Shown here: one piece after another, positions 1 to 10,420 of the stretch | Position numbering within the stretch: position 1 is the stretch's first letter | Layout: each line of letters starts with the position of its first letter | Assembly (NCBI GenBank): GCA_018857735.1 | Contig: JABMCL010002924.1 | Span: 248,001 to 312,000, forward strand | Direction: 5' to 3' | Origin: Alviniconcha marisindica | Lineage: Eukaryota; Mollusca; Gastropoda; Provannidae | Length of the DNA stretch: 64,000 nucleotides | The notes under the pieces: generated by a model | Databases searched by the model: none | Told to the model about the DNA's origin: nothing | The model's input: the letters and a program-made list of their open reading frames with translations, nothing else | Translations under genes and position numbers: made by a program

Positions 1-1525
1 TTTGTGTCATTGACTGCAGAGTTGCAGCTAGTTTGATCCTGTGTTTGGCTTGTTGTCACCACATTAATTCTGCTTTAACAGATATTCTACAAGATGAACA
101 TGCAAAAAACAGTCTTCTAAGTTCTATCTCTAATATTTAGTTTTAACTATTTGACTGTATGGGCAAGTAAGGGTCCAGTAAATTCATGTTATTTTGGTTG
201 TCAGTAATGCACAAAATTTTGTGAATACAACTGTAAACAAGTCACATAAGATAAAAACACAAAGAGCTCAAGTTTTTCATTTCCTTGCCTTCAACTATCA
301 AGCAACAACAACAAAAAATCCAAATAAAAGATTTGTTAAAAACTAGACAAGTGCTTTTTTTCTTCTTTTGTTGTTGTCTTTTTTTGTTTTGTTTGTCATG
401 GTGTCAGCTGTTAATATTATGATGACAAAAAATTTAAGGCGAAATGGTGAATAAAAAAAAAAAGGAAAAAAAAGCACAAGCAACAAGTTCTTGCTTGTTG
501 CCAGACACACTCTGACAATGAGCCATCAAAAATGCCTTGGAAATTGGCACTGTAAATTTCACGAATTCACTGTCACCACCTTCCATTTTGAAGAATGTAC
601 CCACTGAAAGTAAAAACAGCCCTTTCTTTTTGGGCAGTTCAGCGATTGCTGTTCATAATCTTTTGCGCACAAAGATGTGAAAGGTCATAGCTGCCATTTC
701 CAGGCCAGTTTCCAAGTAGGTATTGGTTCACGCTGTGTATAACAATGGAAGTTGAAAGTAGAACTGCAAAGCAGTAAAAATGCCACTACTGTTGCGTTTG
801 CAAAAATTACAGGGGAAAGATGATGGAGAATGGAAAAAAAGTGTCTTTACATCATTTTTTTGGCTGACCAGAAGATCACAAAATATTGGAATTAAAACAA
901 CAACAACTGACTACAGGCCTTCCAAAATGCCTTTAAAATTGGCACTGTAAACTTCACAAATTCATTGTCACCACCTTCCACAGGAAGTAAAAACAGCCAA
1001 TGCTGGGTAAAAGTCAAGGGAGTTAACAACCCTACCTGAACCACCCAATACCACTTCCTTCACTAAAATGACCTAGTCAAACATTGAAAAATCTGCTCCA
1101 TCATCAAAATCTGCCCTAAAAGCAAACTTGTTTCAGCTGGATAACTGATCAGTGCATGTGTGTTTGTGCCACTAATAATCACTGACACCAGTAGGATTTT
1201 AAATTGAAAATAAAATCAGCAGAGCATTTTCAAACAAAATCACTGTTTTCAAGTTTTCATTTTTATCTCTTTTTATCAGTTGGAGAAAGGCCAGTCTTCT
1301 TGGACAAAATCTCCTTTTAAATTCCCTTTAAAGCAAACAAAGAAAAATACATTGCAGATCAATTTTTTTTTTTTTTTTTTAAAGACTGCAAAATACTGGT
1401 CTCATTCTGCAGTGCAATAACTTACTGATGATGTTTGCCTCAGTGTTGTATTTACATTTTGCTTTTGTCCGTGACGTGTCTGGCTCTTTTGTCATTAATA
1501 AGCATGAATTGTATGTGTGTTTCAG
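1..1525. other. AT-rich non-coding stretch, possibly intron
   Basis: I see no convincing coding frame here. The stretch is AT-rich with poly-A and poly-T runs. It contains a roughly 80-100 bp direct repeat (about 528-625 and 917-995) that shares the core AATTGGCACTGTAAA and the following CACCACCTTCCA. If the candidate terminal exon at 1526 is real, this is intron sequence of a gene entering from the left edge. Confidence 0.4.
528..995. repeat. Imperfect direct repeat pair (about 528-625 and 917-995)
   Basis: Both copies read through the same blocks: ATGCCTT..AAATTGGCACTGTAAA, then TTCAC.AATTCA.TGTCACCACCTTCCA, then GAAGTAAAAACAGCC. The second copy is slightly shorter. No target-site duplication or coding potential is visible. 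It may be a local tandem duplication with an inserted spacer, or two copies of a short dispersed repeat. Confidence 0.5.
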
Positions 1526-1685
1526 GGCCAGCTGCACTTGTAGACCAAGTCACTGGGCATCTCAAACTGTTATGACTGCAAGGGATTGCTAGGCTGTATT
1601 TTTATTTTAATAATAATATACAGGTGTGAATGACATTTATTTTTCATTATGTTTAAATAAATCCTGTTGGTTTTTCACACATTTG
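1526..1685 (+). other. Possible terminal exon of a gene entering from the left
   Basis: A pyrimidine-rich acceptor ends in TGTGTGTTTCAG at 1525. The next 18 bases read GQLHL and then TAG in one frame. A consensus AATAAA lies at 1656-1661. Acceptor, short coding tail and poly-A signal together resemble a last exon, but the coding part is too short to judge and no upstream exon is visible. A chance acceptor in AT-rich DNA is the alternative. Confidence 0.25.
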
Positions 1686-2115
1686 CTTTTGTGTACTAAG
1701 CATGACAGAATTACTTCATTTTTTGGCAACAGTGAAAATTAAAATCCTCGTCCACAACAAAACAACAAAATGTTTATTAAAAAAATATATGAGTGTCTGC
1801 TCAACATTTTTCACTGAAACTAGTCTGGTTTGGCATCACACTGACAAATTTGAAGTGAACAAATACATAATTAAATGTGATTCATTGAGAATATATATAT
1901 TGACCCCCACCTGTCTACAAATAGTTGCTGATGGTAAGACTAAGAATAACAAAATTGAAAAGAATGACTAGGAATATACACACAATAAGAGAACACAGGA
2001 CAAGATGTGTTATGTTTTGTGTGCTGCCTTTTGTATTAACAGATAATAAATGCAGTCTTTCATGTGCTATTATTATATGGAACAGGTTTATATTTTCATT
2101 TTTCTTTTCCATTTT

Positions 2116-2275
2116 TTCAAGATTATGCGATCAAAGCGGTGATAGATTTGGAGTTAATAGCATTCTTTTTATTTTGGTCCTCCGAAGATAAATGATTTCA
2201 AGATTATGCAATCAAAGTAGAGATAGATTTGGAGTTGCAACCATTTATCTTCGGAGGACCAAAATAAAAAGAACG
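2116..2275. repeat. Interlaced 40-bp direct repeat and 34-bp inverted repeat
   Basis: A 40-bp direct repeat (2116-2155 and 2197-2236) shares TTCAAGATTATGC..TCAAAG and GATAGATTTGGAGTT. Interlaced with it is an inverted repeat: 2161-2194 pairs with 2242-2275 with one mismatch (core TTGGTCCTCCGAAGATAAAT). The loop of the hairpin is the second direct-repeat copy. This looks like a terminus of a fold-back or TIR element, or a local duplication-inversion scar. No gene is seen. Confidence 0.75.
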
Positions 2276-2829
2276 CTTAGCTCGATTGGCAAGAGGCTGA
2301 CAAAGCCGATACAGGTTGCGGCTGGTAAACCAGGGTGACCAGGTGGAGAGAGCTGTGCAAAAGTTTAGATGTCTGCAATAGGAAAGTGGCAAAGCTGTTA
2401 CTGGACAAGTAAAAGGAAAGGTTCCTGATACTTCTTTTTTGATTAATAGGAGTAGTCTACCAGAACCATACTTTTAAATATTCTACTAAAACCTGTTTGC
2501 ATAACCTGTGTTTCTGGCGTGCCACCGGCCAGTAGGTCTTTCTTTTCTTTCTGTTATTATTATTAGAAAATGGTGTCCGAAGTATTTCCTGTAGTAGCAT
2601 CAGATCAATACGCTGAGAAAAAAATTGTCAACCAACACCTTGCACACCGCTGAGCACCTTGCACATCGTCCATCGCCGAGCATTATTAGTACACGGCAGC
2701 TACTGATCTCATCCACGAGGTACACATTGCACAATTAGGAAATTAATTCAAAGAAAGACCGTCAGTTAAGTCGCCCAACAATTTATTAGGCCTGAGGAGA
2801 TTACATACCTGAGACGAGGCCATTAAACG

Positions 2830-3475
2830 ATTTCTGGAAATAACAGGATACGATTATTTGACCGTGTTTTCTTACTCCGGGAGAGTGAAGTCCCCTGAAG
2901 GTAGGACACCATTTCAGACACAGACTTCCATGATTTCAGAATGGAGGCGGCAGCCGAAAAGCGCTGGTCTGTGACAGTATCAGACCCAAACTCCAAGCAC
3001 TGGTTTACGACATCCTTCCTTCAACCACTGCCGTATTTAGTTACGCCATAGGGTCCAGAAAACTGTCAGCTAATGAGCAGTTTTTTGTTGGTGCTCAAAC
3101 AGTAGTAAGTTTGTTCCAAACAACTCGAAACAAGGCGTGTCATTTATAGCCGCCAACAAAGTTTACACCAGCACAAATAAAACCATAATCGTTTGAATCG
3201 AGACGGAACTCTCTATTCTTTTTCTTTTTTACCCAGGGTGGATGCGTCTCATGTTTACGTGAGTGCTTTGGCGCTAGGTTGCTTCTCGTGCCATGATATC
3301 TCCAAGGGGGACCACTACTAGAAATGGGAGGCGATCGGCAGACCTCCTGGTGGTGCCAGAGCAACCAGAACCCTTTTTAGTGTGAAAAACGTCAAAACAC
3401 TCACAAACAACCATGCGCTGGACGCACGGCCGAGCACCTGTCACATTGTTTAGCGAAATTATAAACTTGCCCGGA
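2830..3475 (+). repeat. Dispersed fold-back family copy 1
   Basis: This is one copy of a repeat seen again at 4417-4860, 5504-6245, 6385-6545, 14815-14930, 55725-55800 and 56355-56420. Its blocks are a leader with CTTACTCCGGGAGAGTGAAG, a block with CCAAACTCCAAGCACTGGTTT, a block with GCCATAGGGTCCAGAAAACT, and a block with GAATCGAGACGGAACTC. No long reading frame is present. The blocks are reused in both orientations elsewhere, as in fold-back or MITE-like elements. Confidence 0.6.
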
Positions 3476-3850
3476 CCCTTTTCCCCCAGCCTAGCCGTTT
3501 TTATTCCAAGACTCTAGTTCGATTTAAAAACAACAACAAAAAAACGGCTAAAATCAATGGTTACTAAAGTTGAAAACAATTTTATTTATTTTTAAAGAAT
3601 ATAACAGGCCCTTTTTTCACGTGTTTTCTTCTTCTTTATATATTATATATATATATATATTGTTTGTTATTGACAACAGAAAGGAATTTAAAACAAAACA
3701 AAACCATGATTTTTCAATAGGCACTTTCTTTCACATGTTTCAGTTCTTTCTCTCTTTTCTTTCATTTTTTTCTTCTTCTTTTTTTAGATTTACAGCTTGA
3801 TATCAACGCTAAAGGTCTGAATGTTCAGTCGGTTCCTTCAGGACAATCGT

Positions 3851-3851
3851 G

Positions 3852-3902
<51 letters not shown>
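3851..3902. repeat. (TG)n microsatellite
   Basis: About 50 bp of uninterrupted TG dinucleotides follow a short interrupted TG lead-in. It is simple-sequence DNA with no other feature visible. Confidence 0.95.
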
Positions 3903-3903
<1 letters not shown>

Positions 3904-3954
3904 ATGTGTTGTGTGTGTCGTTTTTGTTTCCATTTCATTGGGATTTTATTAAAA

Positions 3955-4135
3955 ACATGGTGGTGGTGAAGTGTTGCTTAATGTCCTCAGATGTCAGTTG
4001 ACATATTAGGGACAAGTTGTGACCAATGCCGAAGCACAGTTCAATCATTCTTTACGTCCACGGAAACCAGAAGGCTCGTTAGGACGGACAGCCCAGGACG
4101 TCCACCTCGACTCTCACACAGCTCCTGAACTATGA
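3955..4135 (+). repeat. Dispersed ~175-bp repeat, copy 1
   Basis: The block runs from GAAGTG.TGCTTAATGTCCTC to the end CACAGCTCCTGAACTATGA. Near-identical copies lie at 14938-15118 and 53106-53281. A reversed fragment lies at about 24765-24870, and short pieces of the start at about 19995-20025 and 54838-54870. Copies sit next to tRNA-headed SINE bodies and other repeats, so this may be the tail module of a SINE. No coding potential is seen. Confidence 0.8.
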
Positions 4136-4393
4136 ATATTAAAAACAACATGCATCCATCCTTTTATACCTTTCACTCACCTCCAGATTTCCTTGCATAA
4201 TATAATTATATATGGTATTTCCACAGAAAAAAGGGCTATCTGCATAGGCAAAATAACTGAAGGAAAATAAATTTAAGGTATAAAGTTATTAAGAGGTAAT
4301 GCCCCATCTCTACTCCCGTTATACAAAGAACCCACAATGAAACAGAATAAACAAGACAACACACACGCCCGCTCGCGCACGCGCACGAACGCA

Positions 4394-4416
4394 CCCCCCC
4401 CCCCCCCCCCCCCCCC
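4394..4416. repeat. Poly-C tract
   Basis: Twenty-three C residues in a row separate an alternating purine-pyrimidine stretch from a fold-back repeat copy. Length may be uncertain because homopolymers are hard to sequence. Confidence 0.9.
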
Positions 4417-4860
4417 AACTCCAAGCACTGGTTTACGACATCCTTCAACCACTGCCGTATTTAGTTGCGCCATAGGGTCCAGAAAACTGTCGGCTAACGA
4501 GCAGTTTTTTTGTTGGTGCTCAAACAATAGTAGGTTTGTTACAAACAACTCAAATAAAACAAGGCGTGTCATTTATAGCCGCCTACAAAGTTTACACCAG
4601 CGCAAATGAAATCACAATCGTTTGGATCGAGACGGAACTCTTTTTCTTACCCGGGGTGGATGCGTCTTATGTTTACGTGCGTGCTTTGGCGCCAGGTTGC
4701 TTCTACAGTCATATTAGTACCCGAACCTTTCGGAGGGCGCTGACCGCGTCGCTGGACAGCTGCGCGGAGATAAAGAGTGCCCCTTCAGTGGCGTAACTAA
4801 ATCTGGCAGAGTTTGTAGGAGGGTGCCGGAAAGCGATGTTCGGAGTGTGGCACCCCCCCC
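4417..4860 (+). repeat. Dispersed fold-back family copy 2
   Basis: It carries the same ordered blocks as 2980-3300: CTCCAAGCACTGGTTTACGA, the GCCATAGGGTCCAGAAAACT block and the block ending in the GATCGAGACGGAACTC motif. It then adds a second module: TATTAGTACCCGAACCTTTC, GGCGCTGACCGCGTCG, GGAGATAAAGAGTGCC and GGTGCCGGAAAGCGATG. The second module is the one that forms a hairpin at 5504-5757. No open frame of note is present. Confidence 0.65.
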
Positions 4861-4869
4861 CCCCCAACC

Positions 4870-4902
<33 letters not shown>

Positions 4903-4911
4903 TGGTATTCG

Positions 4912-4975
4912 GAACGGAGGTCCTTCCGCTTACCAACCTAACGCCTTACCGCTAGGCCAAATCGGCTTACTCGCG
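4912..4975 (-). repeat. tRNA-like SINE head, reverse strand
   Basis: Read on the - strand this matches the tRNA-like units at 5320-5392 and 50850-50936: an A-box-like CTAGCGGTAAGGCGTTAGG followed by TTGGTAAGCGG. The B-box half is not preserved. It is best viewed as a decayed tRNA-derived retroposon, not a functional tRNA gene. Confidence 0.4.
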
Positions 4976-5319
4976 TTATTTCTGCTTTTGATCTGGCTTT
5001 TGTATGGCCAAGTCTTGGGCACGCAGACTTTCACTCTGCCTAGCTTGTAAGCCCTTTCCGGGTCTTTGTGAGTGTACCCGAACGGGAGTGATGCGCGTCA
5101 GTAGTGGCAACTAGGTCATGCACAACGTCTTTGTTTCTGGTAGTCACTGACCGAGCAGACAGCTGCAGCCAGAGTAGCAGCTTAGATTCTTGACACGCCG
5201 CCCGCGTCAGTAAGATCCTTGACCTTGTTCATGGAGATGCTCTGCTAGCCACTAACAGTGACGTGCTGTAGCCTGTTTATACACGTGTTGAGAAGAAAGG
5301 GAGAAGGCAAAGAGGGCGT

Positions 5320-5392
5320 GAGCCGGTTTGGGGTAGCGGTAAGGCGCCAGGCTGGTAAGCAGGACTTCGGTTCGAATCCGCTTCGGTTCTCC
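5320..5392 (+). repeat. tRNA-like unit (SINE head or tRNA pseudogene)
   Basis: About 73 bases start GAGCCGGTTTGG and end CTTCGGTTCTC, so the two ends can pair as an acceptor stem. GTAGCGGTAAGGCG resembles an A-box and GGTTCGAATCC is a good B-box. A closely similar unit lies at 50850-50936 and a reversed one at 4912-4975. Repetition suggests a tRNA-derived SINE; I cannot assign an anticodon with confidence. Confidence 0.45.
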
Positions 5393-5503
5393 TTTTCCTT
5401 CAAAAGTTGTGGTTTGTGGACACTGTCACGTAACTTTGTCCCGCACATTTCAGTAACGAAACATTAAAATGTCTCTCATCGCTTCCCGTCTTAATGACAG
5501 TCA

Positions 5504-5757
5504 TATTAGTACCCGACCCTTTCGGAGGGCGCTGACCGCGTCGGTGGACAGATGCGCGGAGATAAAGAGTACCCCTTCAGTGGCGTAACTAAATCTGGCA
5601 GAGTTCGGAGGAAGGTGCCGGAAAGCGATGCTCGGCGTGTGTATCAGACCCACACTCCGAGCACCGCTTTCCGGCACCTTTATCTCCGCGCAGCTGTCCA
5701 CCGACGCGGTCAGCGCCCTCCGAAAGGCTTTGGGTACTAATATGACTAGAAGCAACC
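5504..5757. repeat. Large hairpin of fold-back module 2
   Basis: The left arm (about 5504-5643) holds TATTAGTACCCGACCCTTTC, GGCGCTGACCGCGTCGG and GTGCCGGAAAGCGATGCTCG. The right arm (about 5644-5757) is its reverse complement with an internal deletion: CGAGCACCGCTTTCCGGCAC, CCGACGCGGTCAGCGCC and GGGTACTAATATGACTA. The arms meet with almost no spacer. No transposase is encoded. Confidence 0.8.
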
Positions 5758-5879
5758 TAGCGCCCAAGCACGCATGTAAACATGAGGCACATCCACCCCG
5801 GGTAAAAAAAGAAGAAAAAAAAGAGTTTCGTCTCGATTCAAACGATTTTAGTTTTATTTGAGCTGGCGTAAGCAACATG

Positions 5880-6245
5880 GTCAGTTATAAAATAAACGTC
5901 TGATATAATTTGAGTTGTTTGTAACAAACTTACTACTGTTTGAGCTCAAACAAAAAAACTGCTCGTTAGCTGACAGCCGTTTTCTGGACCCTATGGCGTA
6001 ACTAAATACCGCGAGCAGTGGTTGAAGGAAGCGGATGTCGTAAACCAGTGCCGGCTTGGAGTTTGTCAGTATCACTATCAGACCCAAACTCCAAGCACTT
6101 TCAACCACTGCCGTATTTAGCTTACGCCATAGGGTCCAGAAAACTGTCAGCTAACGAGCAGTTTTTTGGTGCGGCTCAAGCAGTAGTAAGTTTGTTACAA
6201 ACAACTCAGTCAAATTATATCAGACGTTTGTTTTATAACTGACCA
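5880..6245. repeat. Large hairpin of fold-back module 1
   Basis: The left arm (5880-6065) and right arm (6070-6245) are reverse complements apart from small indels. The left has TCAGTTATAAAATAAACGTC, and the right ends with the complementary GACGTTTGTTTTATAACTGA. Both contain the block GCCATAGGGTCCAGAAAACT or its complement. Together with 5504-5757 this gives two adjacent palindromes of related modules. No coding content is seen. Confidence 0.8.
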
Positions 6246-6544
6246 TGTGCGTACGCCAGTCAAATAAAACCAAATGTTAATTCGAGTTCGGAACTCTTTC
6301 TTTTAGCTCACCGGATGGACTGGCTCTGTTGCTGACAGTCGTTTGGACCTAGGGTCTTACCACAGTTTATCAGTAACGCCGAACCAGTGCCGGCTTGGAG
6401 TTTGTCAGTATCAGACCCGTCGCGGACAGCTGCGCGGAGATAAAGTGCCCCTTCAGTAGCGTAACTAAATCTGGCAGAGTTTGGAGGAAGGTGCCGGAAA
6501 GCGGTGCTCGGAGTGTGTATCAGACCTTCAGGTGTGGACCTGTT

Positions 6545-6760
6545 TAAGGTCAAATCAAAGGAGACGGTCGGAAATTCCTGGACCGTTTTAACAGTTATTT
6601 TCGGTCACAAGACAAAAATATATGATAAAACTCACCTTTCAGTGTTGCGGATTTTGGCTGTAATCGGTAGATACGGACCTCATTTAATGATTGTGGTGAT
6701 ATTTGTGACCCAAAATAACTTTTTAAATGGTCCAGAAATTTCCGACGGTCTCTGTGGATT
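6545..6760. repeat. MITE-like inverted-repeat element, copy 1
   Basis: GGAGACGGTCGGAAATTCCT at about 6560 is matched by the complementary end AGAAATTTCCGACGGTCTCT near 6752. Internal TCGGTCACAA and GTGACCCAAAATAACTT also face each other. Related sequences occur at 7530-7690, 15197-15765 and 26945-27075. It is non-autonomous; no transposase is present. Confidence 0.65.
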
Positions 6761-7370
6761 TACCCCAGTGTTATATACACGGGACTGCCAGCTGCGCGCA
6801 CTACGGTCTTTCTGGTGGGGCGACATGCGGGCAGAGGATCGAATACAGAACCAGGAACAGCGAAGCCGGTTGCACTATTCCATCACTCGCATCGGATTGT
6901 GGAAAGCAGTCGACAGTCTCCTCCAGACATTCCACCGAAGATTGCTTCAAATATAGTCAGTTTTGAGGTGTTGGTAATTTCTCGTATAAACTGATAATTA
7001 ATACAATTCGATGTTGTATGTTAGCGTGAAGCGATATGCCCATCAGGACATTTGGCATCAGGAAGGTGTAAAAAAACAAATACACCTCGTTTACATGCAC
7101 TTCAGCAGCGTGTGTGTACTGTTAATTAATACTATATTCACTGAATTTGGTCAGAATTACAAGTGGTAAACTGTTTGAGAATAATGACTTGAAATTCAGA
7201 AATCACCCTCAAATAGATCTAAGGACAAATCAAAGTGTGCAACTAACTTGTGCAACTCATGTAAGTAAGCAGAGAAATCTTCATAAGCAGATCCAAACAA
7301 ACATAATAACAACATATATGATATAATGCAGAATTTATTGGAGATGGGTGTAAAAAGTCATGAGGCCTGA
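6761..7370. other. No feature identified
   Basis: The stretch has short open frames at its left end (to about 6966) running out of the repeat element. None resembles a protein family I know. The remainder is AT-rich non-coding DNA. Confidence 0.4.
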
Positions 7371-7690
7371 CTGAAAAGCGAGTTGTATCACATCAGTTGT
7401 GTCTTTGAGTATGCTTATGTGCCATTGCCGTTTGGTCTAGATCTAGTTTCCGAGTAACACTGTGCAGGCTCCATCAGTGCTGATGTCGGCAAAACAGTTG
7501 ATCGTGTACTGACAACTCACCATTTAAAGACTGTAATAAAACTCACTTTTGTTGCAAATTTTGGCTTCATTCGTTAGATATGAAGCCGTTTGATTGATTT
7601 GAATGATATTTTTGTCCCAAAATGGCATTTAAAATCTCCCAGGAATTTCCGACCGCCTCCGTGGATATTACCGAAGATTTTCATATTTTA
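7371..7690. repeat. MITE-like element, arm of a related copy
   Basis: It contains ACTCACTTTTGTTGCAAATT and ends AGGAATTTCCGACCGCCTCC, as in the other family copies. Further inward, GCACTGATGGAGCCTGC on the reverse strand and the AGATCTAGTTTCC stretch correspond to the reverse complement of 27070-27185. Only one arm is clear here. Confidence 0.5.
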
Positions 7691-8284
7691 CTGACACAGT
7701 GCTTACGTATACATTTGTTATTCCATCCTCAAAGCAAAAACATACAACTGGCTCCCTAACACACACACCAGCAACAGCAACAATTACAAACAAAAAGCAA
7801 CTGGGCACGTCACATCGCTTGCTAATGGTCGTTTGACTGGCTCAGACGCTCTTTTCGTGTGAGAAATTCCGACCGCTTCGAGTGATAAAAAGAGAGATCA
7901 TTTTGCTGACATTGGACTGGCTGTGGGGACGCCCGCACACTTTGATCCAACGAAGGCATGTCATTTATCATCGCCGATTAACCCTTTCACTGCCATGTAT
8001 GCCGCGCCGTCTGACTCGGAAAAAGTCCAATAAAAGCGCCAAATTTGAAACCATTAAAGCTTTTTTGCCCCCTTCGCATGAGCACGTCAAAGGATTTCTA
8101 CCAAAGTGCACAGTACTGAAAGTAGATTTGTTATAGGACTATCAAATATACTGTTTGCAGGTGTGTGTGTGTGCAATTTTCAGACCGGAAATTTTATAGG
8201 CTGGGGCAGTGAAACTACTATGATCAAGTGTTTGGTAAAATGTTTATATCATTTTTGGCTCTGTCATTCATCCACTCGGCACTT

Positions 8285-8323
8285 CCTCAGTCTCAATCAC
8301 GCGCGCGCATACGCACGTACGCT

Positions 8324-8405
<82 letters not shown>
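8285..8405. repeat. (ACGC)n-(AC)n compound microsatellite
   Basis: Tandem ACGC tetranucleotides from about 8320 pass into AC dinucleotides up to 8405. Short imperfect AC and GA runs follow. It is simple-sequence DNA. Confidence 0.95.
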
Positions 8406-8407
<2 letters not shown>

Positions 8408-9600
8408 GACACTCACAGTGACATTCACAGTAGACACTGAGAGAGAGAGAAAACCAAGAGAGGAAGAGAAAGGGAGAATGTGAATACTGGAATCTCATGA
8501 ACAGAATATTTGTTTATTCAAAATGATAGAGAATACTGTATTTATACTAAAAGTCCAGTGTCAATGCTAGAAAACCATCCACATTTTGCTTAAAGAAAAA
8601 ACGCAAATCGATACCGAACAAAACCGAAAAAGCGTGCGAAAGAAAACGTACTTTTTTTTCTTTTTTTCTTCTTCTTTTCTTTTTTTCTCCCCCCCCCCCC
8701 CCCTTCTTTTTTGTGATTGTTTTGGCAATGTGCTTAAAATCTAAGCATTTTGTCTATCATTACCTAAAAAAAGAACCAATCCTCCCTCCCCCCCCCTAAA
8801 AAAGAAGTTATATATAATACATATATAAATTATGCATATTTTTAAGAAAATATAATTTGCTCACAAGCATGACGACAGTTTTGCTGACGCAAGGCGGACA
8901 CAGGAGACAAGCAGCCGAGGAGGGAGTGAGAGCTGATTTTGCCGAGTGTTGGAGTCCCTCGGTTGTGGGCCTCTCTTCAAATTCTGCTTCGTGGACATTG
9001 TTCCGGTGACTTTGCCCGGCACAGCACATTTCTCACAGAGTAGAAATCATTCTGGTGGCGACAGTGCAACATCAGGTATCTCCCCCCACCTACTGGTACT
9101 GTGATCTCCGCCCCAGTTTATCACGAAAATGTTATCTGATGTCTTTGCAATAACTCCAGTCTTGTAGAGCATTACCAACTCTTCTAATCAGATGGAGGTG
9201 TCTAAAGTCTTGAACTAAGTCATCAAAATCAACACCTTTCACGTTCCCATACATTGAGAGAGTGTGTTGTGTGTGTGTTTGCGCGCATGAGTGTGTGTGT
9301 GGAGGGGGGCAGTGTGAGTGTGGTCTATGTCGTAAGTTTGATGTAATGTGCATTCCGGCTACAGCTGGATGGTGTGTGTGTTTTTGCGCGCGCGCGTGTG
9401 TGTATGTGTGTGTGCATGCTTGTTGGGGGGGGGGGGGGGGGGTATGGGAAGGTAATAATGTAATGAGATTATATTCTTTCTTTGTATATTGCTGCTTCTA
9501 GTATGGTACATGTACATTGTTTCTCTTTTCTTCTTTTCTTGGTTGTCATATACGTATTACTTTACATGTTACCTTTGATATTTTTCTTACATAACGTTGA
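8406..9600. other. Non-coding stretch with simple repeats
   Basis: Pyrimidine-rich and poly-C tracts lie at 8650-8703, GT-rich DNA at 9260-9420 and a poly-G run at about 9424-9442. A short cysteine-containing frame on the - strand (about 8870-9050) has no recognisable family and no convincing splice context. I make no gene call. Confidence 0.45.
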
Positions 9601-9672
9601 AAAATGTCGGAGAATGTTGTAAAGTGCAGTGACTATATAAAAGCGCTGTATAAAAGTTATCTATTATTATTA
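9601..9672 (+). repeat. Possible SINE 3' tail
   Basis: GTAAAGTGCAGTGACTATAT, then AAAGCGCTGTATAAAAGTTA and a (TTA)n run match the usual form of invertebrate SINE or LINE 3' ends (AAGCGC.TATATAAA plus a simple-repeat tail). The body upstream is not clear. Confidence 0.4.
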
Positions 9673-10420
9673 TTGCTTCAGTTCAGGTCTGGGGTTGGAC
9701 ATGCTTGTAGTAACCACCACGAAAGGAAAACGATGTGGGAGGGTATCATCATCGGTGGAATGGATGAGGTCAGCTGCGGATTCTCTTGTGATTGCCCAGT
9801 CCAGGACATGACCGTGCTGGTGTGTATGTTGATAGACTCTTTGAGATAATCCAGTGCATCTGAGGCCTTGCAGGCTAATGGCTGCTCGGTGTCGCTGCGC
9901 CCTCGTTTGTGGAAATGGAACCGAGAAGTTTCCGAGACTGAATAAGAATGTTAATTGCCGTTTGTTGCCGGGCTCTCTGAAATAGGTACAGCATAGTCCT
10001 CGTGCCAAGTCCTGTTAGTCAGTCTGTTTTTCTTTGGTGAAGGAGGTCGATAAAAACAATTGGGCGGTATTGTTTTTTTGTTTTTTTTGCGTGTGTGTGT
10101 GTGTGTGTGTGTTTATAATTTGTTTTTGTTTGACTGGTGATGATTTAAAAAAAAGAAGTGATTCGAAGTTTCTACGAGTGTTGATTCATAATGACCACCG
10201 CCTTGTTTCTCCTGCTTGTTAGCCCTGTAGGATTTTAACTCGCCCACGTCAGCAAACTGCTGTTGACGTTTTAGTACTGTTGTTCAAAATCAGCGGTTGC
10301 ATGCATCCTTTCTCAGGTTTTACTCCTAATTATTGTCGCACCTACTGCAGTCAACGCTAAGCTCTTCTACTCAAAGTACATAATACAATATTAGAACGAC
10401 GAGCTGTCTTCCCATCAGTC
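9673..10420. other. No feature identified; 3' flank of gene A
   Basis: This follows the stop codon of gene A on the - strand. I see no TSP1-like exon and no AATAAA on the - strand close to the stop. A short (GT)n run lies at about 10090-10111. Where gene A's transcript ends is not visible. Confidence 0.4.

Noticed and set aside
5320..5392. Functional tRNA gene
   Set aside because: Similar units recur at 50850 and 4912 with decay and the anticodon arm is unclear, so a tRNA-derived retroposon is more likely. A tRNAscan-SE run would decide.
8228..8440. Histidine/threonine-repeat ORFs across CA microsatellites here and at 13465, 25000, 57000 and 62700
   Set aside because: They are translations of simple repeats and carry no independent support.
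8870..9050. Possible - strand exon of gene A with cysteines (CEKCAVPGK ...)
   Set aside because: No TSP1 pattern, ordinary acceptor, and no donor in gene A that joins it in a suitable phase.
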